Below are positions 1 to 9,051 of a DNA stretch of 64,000 bases, piece by piece. This DNA comes from Pomphorhynchus laevis (lineage: Eukaryota > Acanthocephala > Palaeacanthocephala > Echinorhynchida > Pomphorhynchidae): contig WNNJ02000029.1 in NCBI GenBank assembly GCA_012934845.2, positions 62,001 through 126,000 of the forward strand. Reading direction: 5' to 3'. The notes beneath the pieces were generated by a model. That model was not told the DNA's origin. It saw nothing but the letters and a program-made list of their open reading frames with translations, and ran no database searches. How positions within the stretch are numbered: the first letter of the stretch is position 1; each line of letters begins with the position of its first letter. A program made the position numbers and the translations under genes.

Positions 1-1787
1 GCAACACTCATCAGTTGAATGAGGTACACACTGGTCGTTTCGGTTGCCTGTGTGACATTGTAAATAAAGGCGTTTCCGACACTTTGCTTAATTGTCTGAG
101 GTTTACGCTCCTAACCAGATCGAATTGCTGTGCGGACCATCCTTAAACACAAAGCAGAGGTTGTAGCTGAATTGTCGCTGCACTCGTTGGATCTTAAATG
201 GATACGGCAGGTATAATAGTAGTTTACGGATGTGCTGAGTAAACAACGGTCCAGGATTTCTTACGAAATACGGCATTTATACTAAATGGTGTTGCTTGAT
301 TGACTCTACTTCGATTCACGACTTTCAGCCACGATGTCACTTCTAGACGACCACTTCAGCATCGAAATGATGAGTACCCGGTAACACTCATCAGTAGAAT
401 GAGGTACACACTGGTCGTTTCGGTTGCCTGTAGGACATTGGGAATAAAGGCGTTTTTGACACTTGTATTAATTGTCTGAGGCTTACGCTCTTAACCAGAT
501 CGAATTGTAGTGCGGACCATCCTTTAACACTAGGCAGAGGTTGTAGCTGAATTGTCGCTGCACTCGTTGGATCCTAAATGGATACAGCAGGTATAATAGT
601 AGTGTACGGATATGCTTAGTAAACAACGGTCCAGGATTTCTTACGAAATACGGCATTTATACTAAATGGTGTTGCTTGATAGACTGGACTTCGATTCACG
701 ACTTTCAGTCACCATGTCACTTCTAGACGACCACTTCAGCATCGAAATGATGAGTACCCGGCAACACTCATCAGTAGAATGAGGTACACACTAATCGTTT
801 CGGTTGCCTGTGTGACATTGTGAATAAAAGCGTTTCCGACACTTTGCTTAATTGTCTGAGGCTTACGCTCTTAACCAGATCGAATTGTAGTGCGGATTAT
901 CATTAAACACTAGGCAGAGGTTGTTTCTAAATTGTCGCTGCACTCGTCGATCCTAAATGGATACGGCATGTATAATAGGAGTGCACGGATGTGCTGAGTA
1001 AACAACGGTCCAGGATTTCTTACGAAATGCGGCTTTATACTAAATGGTGTTGCTTGATAGACTGGACTTCGTTTCACGACTTTCAGTCACAATGTCACTT
1101 CTAGAAGACCACTTCAGCATCGAAATGATAAGTACCTGGCAACACTCATCAGTAGAATGAGGTACACACTGGTCGTTTTCGGTTGCCTGTGTGACATTGT
1201 GAATAAAGGCGTTTCCGACACTTTGCTTAATTGACTGAGGCTTACGCTCTTTACCAGATGAAATTGCTGTGCGGATCATCCTTAAACATTAGGCAGAGGT
1301 TGTTGCTGAATTGTCGTTGCACTCGTTGGATCCTTAATGTATACGGCATGTATAATAGTAGTGCACGGATGTGCTGAGTAAACAACGGTCCAGGATTTCT
1401 TACGAAATACGGCATTTATACTAATGGTGTTGCTTGATAGACTGGACTTCGATTCACGACTTTCAGTCACCATGTCACTTCTAGACGACCACTTCAGCAT
1501 CGAAATGATGAGTACCCGGCAACACTCATCAGTAGAATGAGGTACACACTGGTCGTTTCGGTTGCCTGTGTGACATTGTGAATAAAGGCGTTTCCGACAC
1601 TTTGCTTAATTGTCTGAGGCTTACGCTCTTAACCAGATCGAATTGCTGTGCGGACCATCCTTAAACACTAGGCAGAGGTTGTTGCTGAATTGTCGCTGCA
1701 CTCGTTGGATCCTAAATGGATACGGCAGGTATAATAGTAGTGCACGGATGTGCTGAGTAAACAACGGTCCAGGATTTCTTACGAAAT
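1..1787 (-). repeat. Family A: 380-bp tandem array, 4.7 units, truncated by the window edge
   Basis: Head-to-tail units begin at about 1, 381, 761, 1139 and 1519, giving periods of 380, 380, 378 and 380. The fifth unit stops near 1787, where AT-rich DNA starts. Units differ by scattered substitutions and single-base indels. Each unit carries, on the minus strand, a hammerhead-type core with its strands in unusual order (see 1475-1566). A separate copy in the other orientation lies at 23440-23900. Short open frames in the array repeat with the period and are not genes. The array probably continues upstream of the window. Confidence 0.95.
1475..1566 (-). ncRNA. Reverse-order hammerhead ribozyme core, best copy in family A
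   Basis: Read on the minus strand from 1566 to 1475. Helix II 3' strand GGCAACC is followed by GAAA, then helix III 5' strand ACGACCA, a 9-nt linker, helix I strand TCATTCTA, CTGATGA, helix II 5' strand GTGTTGCC, a 26-nt linker, helix III 3' strand TGGTCGT, the cleavage-site C of a GUC triplet, and helix I strand TAGAAGTGA. Helix III is 7 perfect pairs; helix II is 7 pairs with one bulged T; helix I is 8 pairs with one bulged G. All conserved hammerhead core bases are present. The strand order b-a-c is not a cyclic form of known hammerheads. Self-cleavage is inferred, not shown. Confidence 0.75.
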
Positions 1788-2364
1788 ATAAAGTATATAT
1801 ATATTTCTCAATTTTTTTCCTCATGAAGAAGCATAAACACCAGGCATTTTTCCAAGAAATAAATCCTCATCAGACCAAGAAATAAAACCGAATGATTCTC
1901 GTAATATTCAAAGTCGCTATTTATGCACGGTCATCCTATGTGTGACGACAAGGGTAGGTGTAACAACAAATTATATATATCAAAATAAGTGGGTATATAA
2001 AATTTAAGTTTGGTTAAGTTGATTTTGTGGAAAAAACGTTTTCATAAAACGTTTTAATTAAAATGTTTTTCTCTTTAATTTTTAAGGAATAATATTGTAA
2101 GTGTTATATTTTATGAATGTTTTTCAATTGAAATGATTTTGTTTCTGTTTTTATTGCTTTTATTGAGTTGTATTTATTTAATCGGAACTTTACGTGTGCA
2201 ATATAACTGAAGAAGACTGTCATACAGTCGACACGTTTTAGATAAATTTTAGTTTTCAAAATCTCTTTTTTTTGTGGTTATAATTTTTTATTTCATTATA
2301 TATATGAGTTAGCCATTTGTACGAATCACCTTCAGGATCCTTTTATGGATGCTTTCTATATTTT
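1788..2364 (+). other. AT-rich spacer with a decayed hammerhead/PLE-end-like motif
   Basis: No gene is seen. At 2207-2234 CTGAAGA is followed by the hairpin GACTGTCATACAGTC and then GACAC, which resembles CUGAUGA-stem II-GAAAC with one change in each core part. Such motifs occur in Penelope-like element ends. A short direct repeat, about 1974-2010 and 2633-2665, flanks the inverted repeat downstream. Confidence 0.4.
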
Positions 2365-2634
2365 TTAAGCTTAAGAAAACCGGGATATAATGAAGACGAG
2401 CACAAGACAAAAAATATTATTTTTTATCAAGCTTTTGGCAGTGTTGCCTTTATAAAGATATGTTCTACGTCTACTCACAACAGTCTCAACTTATTTTGCC
2501 ATATTTTGTTTAGACTGTTGTGAGTATAGTACGTAGAATATATCTTGATAAAGGCAACACTGCCGAAACTTGATAATAAATAATATTTTTCGTCTTGTTC
2601 TTGTCTTGATTAGATCCCGGTTTTCTTAAGCTTA
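2365..2634. repeat. Long inverted repeat, arms about 125-130 bp, loop about 16 bp
   Basis: The left arm (about 2365-2494) and the right arm (about 2510-2634) are near-perfect reverse complements with a few mismatches. The right arm contains TTGATAAAGGCAACACTGCC followed by GAAAC, a stem II-GAAAC motif like those in PLE-associated hammerheads. The structure therefore looks like two element ends joined head to head, or a foldback element. A transcript would form a very long hairpin. Confidence 0.85.
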
Positions 2635-2639
2635 TATAT

Positions 2640-3337
2640 ATCAAAATATGTAGGTATATAAAATTAAACCAAAACAATACTATTGTGATACTGACGAATG
2701 GGTAACCCGAAAACGTTATTAAATAAATTGCAAAAGAATATGTCTCTAATACGAAATTCAAGTGGAATTCTATCAAATTCCGCATTTTTACAGCTTAAAG
2801 TCGTTCTCTATGCGTATTTGCTTACTGTTTTTATTTTATGAATTAAAGAAAGTTACCTTTAATAATTAATACTTATTAGTCTACTCTTTTGTGTTATTGG
2901 AAATTTCGTTATTTTTTAAATATCGAATTACTTAATTTACGTTTTAGATATCTAAAGATATGATATTATTTGCGTCGCGACTTAAATGTATTTTAATTAT
3001 TTAATTTCACACCATACGTGTGAATTAAAAATGTATTCTTTATTTCTTACTTTTGAATAATTTAAACTTCGACATTTTATATTTCGTGTTAAAGCATGTG
3101 CTACCGATTTTTATGGAATGAATCTCGTAATTGTGCTGTTTTGTAATTTTAGCTAAACCTTTATATTTTCGACATAAGTTGCTATCTCCTATGTAATTAT
3201 TAATTTTTTAAAAATCACAAAATCAAGTTTGAGCCTAAGATTGAATCTGGGATTTTTTGACGAAAAGACAAGCTCAATTTACCACGGAAGAAAGACTGGG
3301 CAGCCTCTTTTAAAATGTATCATCAGGTACTTTTTGA
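2640..3337. other. AT-rich, no gene seen
   Basis: No coding frame, RNA gene or repeat could be recognised. Confidence 0.5.
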
Positions 3338-3580
3338 AACTGAAAACAAGTCAGGTATCTTTCAAGGATACGTTACTCATTTTGAAAATATAACCAAGGT
3401 CTTTGAATAGACTTTATAAGAGATATCTTTCAGGGGAGTTCAATGTATTGACAAGAATTGTGAGAAATCATTGAACTCCCCTAAAAGATATCTCTTATAA
3501 AGTCTATTCAAAGACCTTGATTATATTTTCAAAATTAGTAACGTATCCTTGAAGTATTCCTGCCTTGTTTTTTGGTTCAA
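3338..3580. repeat. Long inverted repeat, arms about 110 bp, loop about 20 bp
   Basis: The arms (about 3338-3449 and 3470-3580) are nearly perfect reverse complements. For example AAAGATATCTCTTATAAAGT on one side matches ACTTTATAAGAGATATCTTT on the other. The outer parts are more diverged. No terminal duplication or transposase was found, and no ribozyme core is visible in it. Confidence 0.85.
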
Positions 3581-4335
3581 AGAGTAACTGTGATTTTACA
3601 TTTTGAAAGACGCTAACTAGTCTTTATTCCGTTGTTGATTAAACTTACCTTTTCAACTGATGTTTCATTTATCTCATTTAATGGATTTATTTCTTCAAAA
3701 TGAAAATGCATTATAGAAGATAAATGCAAGATAGTGCCAATAATAATGCGAGATTGGTCCAATAATAACGCCATATGACGTCAATAATGAAACGGTCTGT
3801 ATTAGCATATAATTGCTATATTCTTTAACTAATCACATGCCTGTATTTACATTAAGACGTTTGTCTTGTTTCTCCCATTACCTCTTAGAAGTTACACATT
3901 ATCTTAAAACTAAGTACTGTTTTGACTAATTGAAACGTTTCGCTTCAGGGTTTAAATCAACTTCTTAGAAATTGGCGTAGCACGCTTTTTATCTACCTGT
4001 TAATTCGGTTACACTGTGTTTTGGTATAAACTTATATTTTACAACACTTTAAAATTTTTACCTAATCAGGAATTACTCATAGTTCATAATCAGATCAGAT
4101 ACCTAAATCTACGTATTTTATACTACCTATCAATTAAAAATAAAGATAAATATTTATTAATAATTTATAAATATAATTATATAATAAGAATTGTATATTA
4201 TCCATTTCGTTGTACTATATATAATGTATAGCAAAATGTGCATTATAACGCATTTCAATTTTTAGTTGTTAATCTATAAAAATAGTACAATAATTAACAA
4301 CCTAAAAATTTTAGATTACAAAGTTGGAATCTAAA
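3581..4335. other. AT-rich region upstream of ATG12, promoter not resolved
   Basis: No gene is seen. It must hold the ATG12 promoter, but no clear TATA box or initiator can be distinguished in such AT-rich sequence. Confidence 0.4.
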
Positions 4336-4674
4336 ATGTCGTGTCCAAATGTCGATGATTTCAAAGCCGATTCTACTGTTAAGGTAGAGAAATCCGATTT
4401 ATCTCGAAAGATATCAATTGTATTTCAGCCAATTAAAGATGCACCTATTGTTAAAAATCACCGGTGGTTAGTTAACGAAGATCGTAGTTTATTGTCTGTT
4501 TCCACCTTTTTTCGAAAGCAAATTGATGTGAAAGAAGACGAAGCCATATTTTTCTATGTTAACCAGTCCTTTGCTCCACCTTTAGATGTAACTATTGGTA
4601 CATTGTCAGATACTTTTTCTGGAGGAAGCCAAGTATTAACTCTTCACTACGCCCTGACTCCGGCCTGGGGCTAA
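4336..4674 (+). CDS. ATG12: Ubiquitin-like autophagy protein ATG12
   Basis: This encodes 112 residues. ATG12 is a ubiquitin-like modifier that is joined through its C-terminal glycine to ATG5 and, with ATG16, forms the E3-like complex that lipidates ATG8/LC3 during autophagosome formation. The C-terminal half matches the family: a STFFRKQ segment, then FFYVNQSFAPPLD, then a GTLSDTF block, then LHYALTPAWG. The protein ends on the required Gly, so no processing is needed. The length is close to the conserved domain plus a short acidic and lysine-rich N-terminus. The ATG at 4336 is chosen because an in-frame stop lies just upstream (4312-4314). The gene is intronless and looks intact. Neighbours are only repeats. 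Confidence 0.93.
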   Translation: MSCPNVDDFKADSTVKVEKSDLSRKISIVFQPIKDAPIVKNHRWLVNEDRSLLSVSTFFRKQIDVKEDEAIFFYVNQSFAPPLDVTIGTLSDTFSGGSQVLTLHYALTPAWG

Positions 4675-4786
4675 ATGCTATGAGCGCATGCAACTCACAG
4701 AAAAGTATCAAAGCTTTTGCATTTTTACCTTTAAAATTAATTAAAATTTCAAAGTATATATTTTTCCGTGTATATAATAGCTTTCA

Positions 4787-4792
4787 AATAAA
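4787..4792 (+). terminator. AATAAA polyadenylation signal for ATG12
   Basis: AATAAA lies 113 bp after the stop codon of ATG12 in otherwise non-coding sequence. In AT-rich DNA the hexamer can occur by chance, but its placement fits a short 3' UTR. Confidence 0.55.
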
Positions 4793-4799
4793 ACTTTGA

Positions 4800-5401
4800 T
4801 CATGTTCTTATAGGTTTTTATCACATTGTGCTTATAATCAAACCATCCAAATCACTGGTGGAAATTGTTAATAAAAACGATTAAAAATAAATATAAAATG
4901 TTTTTAATATTAAAAACACTGACTACTTATGACCTAGTTAATTATTGAATCGAGATAGACTCGTTAAATAAGTTGATCAAGTAATCTCAAACGTAGTTTA
5001 TCTGTAGCTCCTAAGATGGTCTACAATCAACGAGTATACTGCCTTAGGTATCCGTGTATCTTTTATATTTGTGTAGTGATTATTTTTATTAATTTGTTTA
5101 TTTATATAAACAAATTAATAAAATTATTAATTTATTAATCAATAATTATTATTTATTAATTATTAAAATTAATTTATTTATATATCGCATAGTTTTTTAA
5201 TATTATTTGTTAATATGGTATAAATATTACTGAACTGTGCCGAATGGCGCTCAATTTAAAAGAGTTTACTTTAAATTTCAAACTATAAGTTCTAACATCA
5301 GCATGACAAGATCTAACATGATGTTTTAAAAACTTGATTATTTTCAGTAGTCCTGATGAATTACCGTCTTCGTAGTAATTTTTAAAGATAATATATTGGA
5401 T
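4800..5401. other. AT-rich intergenic, no gene seen
   Basis: Only AT-rich simple sequence is seen, including runs built from TTAATAA and TTTATT near 5090-5175. The open frame at 5210-5407 (-) has no recognisable features. Confidence 0.5.
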
Positions 5402-5710
5402 AATCAAATTTCATCAGAGGAAATACTTCATAAGCATGATGTATTTGGCCCAACCGTTATGTTGGGTCGAGGAATAGAAGCCGAAACCTGATAACATAGC
5501 AGTTTCTCCTGATGATTTCTAATCCTTATTCTGTTACATCGTCTGTTATTTATTATATTCAATTCATAAAAATTGGTTTTGATTTTAAATTTCAATTTTA
5601 AATTTTATTTTTATATAAATTATATAAAATCTTATTTAATAATTATTAATTATTTAAAATTATTCAATTTTTTATACATAAAATAAATAGACTTAGTTAT
5701 ATGATCTGAT
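5402..5710 (+). repeat. Dispersed repeat family D, copy 1, with reverse-order hammerhead strands
   Basis: One of about nine copies of a roughly 330-bp element (others near 10.3, 22.8, 31.7, 32.1, 36.9, 45.5, 55.2 and 57.9 kb). The conserved middle, 5454-5521, reads: helix III 3' strand ending GGGT, C, helix I GAGGAA, helix II TAGAAG, CC, GAAA, helix III 5' strand beginning ACCT, helix I TTTCTC, CTGATGA, helix II TTTCTA. Strand order is c-b-a. Helix I is 6 pairs including one G-U; helix II is 6 pairs set off from the core by two extra C. The 3' part is AT-rich and non-coding. Confidence 0.85.
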
Positions 5711-6570
5711 TATTTTGGCCATTTATAAAATACTTTACGAAATGATAGTATAACGCTTATGTCACTGAAGTGTTATATCATCAAATGGGTTGTTGTATCA
5801 AAACCTTTCCTTCTTTAGTATCCATTAGAGTTTGCATATTTCTTAATATAGTATACAAATATCAATTGGTATTAATCATCACTCGAGACTGGTGACTACT
5901 ACATTGTCATTTTTGGGACTACTACAGTTTATTATCTTTCTCAATTATCTGCTTTTTAAATATTTTCGGTTAGCATTAGCTGACGATGTCAAGGCGATTT
6001 GTATAATCATCTGGCATTGGTATAATAATCACGACGCTCTATAGTAGTTGTTTGTGTTTTTTATATTACGATAAAAGTTCATCTTTCATATTTTCATCAC
6101 TTATCTTTAGATTTTTAATCATGTATCTAGTAGCTACACCTCGATTGTAAATCGTTGATATTTGAAATTCGTTGCTTTTGAATTAACTGCGATGACAACA
6201 TTTCTATATCGGATTTATGCACATGGATATTTCCTTACAAACTTTTAGATTTACCTATGTTGCCAAATCTATCGTTTATATTTTTTTAATCAAAATATAT
6301 TCTATATAACAGACAATTTATTTTTCAACATTTAAAAGTTCAAATGTAGTTAAACGTATCTACATTAAGATGTTATCTTAAATCCCAAATTAAAAATGTT
6401 TTAAAATTCAACAGTCGTTTATCAAAAATCAGTGGAAATGTCTCAATTGAATTATTTATTTCTACATAAAAATACGTTAACATATACACTATATATACAT
6501 TTATATTATTTAGTCAATTGATATTTGATATATCAGGAATATATTTTTCTGTAACGTATTGCAAATAATG
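5711..6570. other. AT-rich intergenic, no gene seen
   Basis: No coding frame or repeat was recognised before the family C array starts. Confidence 0.5.
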
Positions 6571-7958
6571 CATTGAAATCGTCTTGTTGGTAGTCAGTTG
6601 AATTTCATTTTGTTGAGATATTTCCTGACCTCTTCGACTAACTTGTATTTTAGTTGGCTACATAATAGCTTCAGCTATCAAGTCGCATTACGACAGAAAG
6701 CATGCTGTCCAGACAACTCCACAGAGCGGGACTCATCAGTGGACGTCTCTGTATCATCGTTGTTTCGTCCCTCAGCATGCACTATATTGACGATACACAT
6801 GGTGGTCCTCCATCAGATTGAAATGAGTCATTGAAATCGTCTTGTTGGTAGTCGGTTGAATTTCATTTTGTTGAGATATTTCCGGACCTCTTCGACTAAC
6901 TTGTATTTTAGCTGGCTACATAATAGCTTCAGCTATCAAGTCGCATTAAGACAGTAAGCATGCTGTCCAGACAACTCCACAGGGCGGGACTCATCAGTGG
7001 ACGTCTCTGTATCATCGTTGTTTCGTCCCTCAGCATGCACTATATTGACGATAAACACGTTGGTCCTCCATCTGATTGAAATGATGCATTGAAATCGTCT
7101 TGTTGGTAGTCGGTTGAATTTCATTTTGTTGAGTTATTGCCGGACCTCTTCGACTAACTTGTATTTTAGCTGGCCACATAATAGCTTCAGCTATCAAGTC
7201 GCATTAAGACAGTAAGCATGCTGTCCAGACAACTCCACAGGGCGGGACTCATCAGTGGACGTCTCTGTATCATCGTTGTTTCGTCCCTCAGCATGCACTA
7301 TATTGACGATAAACACGTTGGTCCTCCATCTGATTGAAATGATGCATTGAAATCGTCTTGTTGGTAGTCGGTTGAATTTCATTTTGTTGAGTTATTGCCG
7401 GACCTCTTCGACTAACTTGTATTTTAGCTGGCCACATAATAGCTTCAGCTATCAAGTCGCATTAAGACAGTAAGCATGCTGTCCAGACAACTCCACAGGG
7501 CGGGACTCATCAGTGGACGTCTCTGTATCATCGTTGTTTCGTCCCTCAGCATGCACTATATTGACGATAAACATGGTGGTCCTCCATCTGATTGAAATGA
7601 TGCATTGAAATCGTCTTGTTGGTAGTCGGTTGAATTTCATTTTGTTGAGATATTTCCTGACCTCTTCGACTAACTTGTATTTTAGCTGGTTACATAATAG
7701 CTTCAGCTATCAAGTCGCATTACGACAGAAAGCATGCTGTCCAGACAACTCCACAGAGCGGGACTCATCAGTGGACGTCTCTGTATCATCGTTGTTTCGT
7801 CCCTCAGCATGCACTATATTGACGATAAACATGGTGGTCCTCCATCTGATTGAAATGATGCATTGAAATCGTCTTGTTGGTAGTCGGTTGAATTTCATTT
7901 TGTTGAGTTATTGCCGGACCTCTTCGACTAACTTGTATTTTAGCTGGCTACATAATTT
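6571..7958 (-). repeat. Family C: exact 258-bp tandem array, 5.4 units
   Basis: Units start at 6571, 6829, 7087, 7345, 7603 and 7861, each exactly 258 bp apart, with the last cut short near 7958. Units are nearly identical, so the array is young or being homogenised. Each carries on the minus strand a compact hammerhead core in b-a-c order. The repeated 62- and 78-residue open frames are a by-product of the period. In several units the base ahead of the distal helix III segment differs (CCACAGGG against CCACAGAG), which weakens only that outer helix. Confidence 0.96.
7739..7803 (-). ncRNA. Reverse-order hammerhead ribozyme core, best copy in family C
   Basis: Minus strand from 7803 to 7739: helix II GGGAC, GAAA, helix III ACAAC with an outer segment ACAGAG, a linker, helix I GTCCA, CTGATGA, helix II GTCCC, a linker holding CTCTGT, helix III GTTGT, cleavage C of GUC, helix I TGGAC. 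Helices I, II and III are each 5 perfect Watson-Crick pairs, with an added 6-pair outer helix ACAGAG/CTCTGT. The whole motif is 65 nt. None of the helix sequences resembles those of families A or B, yet the order and core are the same. Confidence 0.78.
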
Positions 7959-8019
7959 ATATTTAATTGGTTTTATTTTAATTAATTATTTAATAATTAA
8001 TAAAATCTTAGTTTTATTA

Positions 8020-8345
8020 ATATAATTTTATTAATTTACAGGAACGAAAAATTAGTTTTATTCCAAATATTACAATATTTCGATAGCTACTGATATCATC
8101 TACAGGAAAATTAAAAACAGTTTGTTCCACTAAACTGTTTGTAATTTTGTTTTCAGCTTTGAATAAAATGTTTTTAATTTCCCTGAAGTATTGCCTTGAA
8201 AGACATTTTTGATAAATGACTGTGTCGAGTTTTAAAGCATTTTTAATTAAGGAATTAGAGTAAGATGTTAATGCATCACAATATTGAAATATTGTGGTTT
8301 TGAAATAAAACTAATTTCTTCGTTTCTGTAAATTTATCAAACATT
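8020..8345. repeat. Inverted repeat of two PLE-end-like segments
   Basis: The left part (about 8020-8110, element on the minus strand) and the right part (about 8265-8345, plus strand) share, in opposite orientation, the order ...AATATTG...AATAAAACTAATTT...CGTT...CTGTAAATTTAT. On the minus strand the left copy reads CTGTAGATGATA, then a short loop, TATC and GAAAT, a decayed stem II-GAAA hammerhead motif. This looks like two element ends in head-to-head array. Confidence 0.6.
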
Positions 8346-8399
8346 TATTAACACTAAACTTTAATTTTCCATCTTTAAATCAAATTTAAATCTTAAATA

Positions 8400-8640
8400 G
8401 TTGATAATGATCCATTATTGATAAAGAATTATTGAAAATGGATCAAAGGAAAGAGGAAATTTTTTATTGATATTTCGCTAACTTCTGTTAGCATCTTCAG
8501 AAAATTACTGAAGATAACAACAGAGGTCAGAAAATTATTGAAGATAACAACAGAGGTTGGCGAAATATCAAAAAATTTCCTCTTTTCTTTGATCCAGCTC
8601 CAATAATTATTTAAAACGGTTTCTTTTAAAACAGATATTT
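8400..8640. repeat. Inverted repeat with hammerhead-like GCTAAC/GTTAGC motif
   Basis: Arms around 8438-8510 and 8544-8618 are reverse complements. Each contains CTGAAGAT, a stem such as GCTAAC...GTTAGC, then GAAATATC, similar to PLE-associated hammerhead remnants. A short stretch (GAAAATTA...CAGAGGT) is also tandemly duplicated near the centre. A third related copy lies at 55455-55620, including the shared tail TTTGATCCAGCTCCAATAAT. Confidence 0.7.
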
Positions 8641-9051
8641 TCATTCATAGAAAAGATCCGGTTTATTTATAAATTTATTATTTATTATAAAATACTTATT
8701 TAAATAAATGTATTTCTAATAAAATTTTCCTTAAATCGTTTCATCTAGCTAAATACTTGCATTCCTATGCACACTTTCTTGTCGTTTATTTTTTTGTGCC
8801 TAATTTTATTTGAAACTATTTTTTATTAATAACATTTATTTGACTCATCACATTTGCTAAAAAGTAGGTTAAAACTGTCATTGTATAGTTTAAAATTACT
8901 GAGCTATCCGTATTCAATACGCATCCGTATCCGTATTGTGGTGCTGAGCTATCCGTATTCAACATCTGTTTTAAAATTCAGTTTGTGGTGCTCGTGGCCT
9001 GCTATTTTAAAATAAATCAATCCGACTTAAACGCTTTACTTGCCAACGAAT

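Noticed and set aside
1-1787. CRISPR-like repeat regularity
   Set aside because: The entire 380-bp unit is repeated with no unique spacers, and the genome is eukaryotic.
1040-1824. Open frames of 67-79 residues in the family A array
   Set aside because: They recur with the period, share composition with non-coding units, and are broken in other units.
2510-2785. 91-residue frame on the minus strand
   Set aside because: It is formed by the arm of the inverted repeat and AT-rich flank; no conserved features.
4016-4231. 71-residue frame before ATG12
   Set aside because: AT-rich sequence coding mostly Ile, Tyr, Leu and Lys, as expected by chance.
6598-7898. Repeated 62- and 78-residue open frames in the family C array
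   Set aside because: They exist on both strands at the unit spacing and have no start context or protein-like conservation; they follow from the repeat.
8429-8644. 71-residue frame on the minus strand
   Set aside because: It translates the foldback repeat, including the internal duplication.
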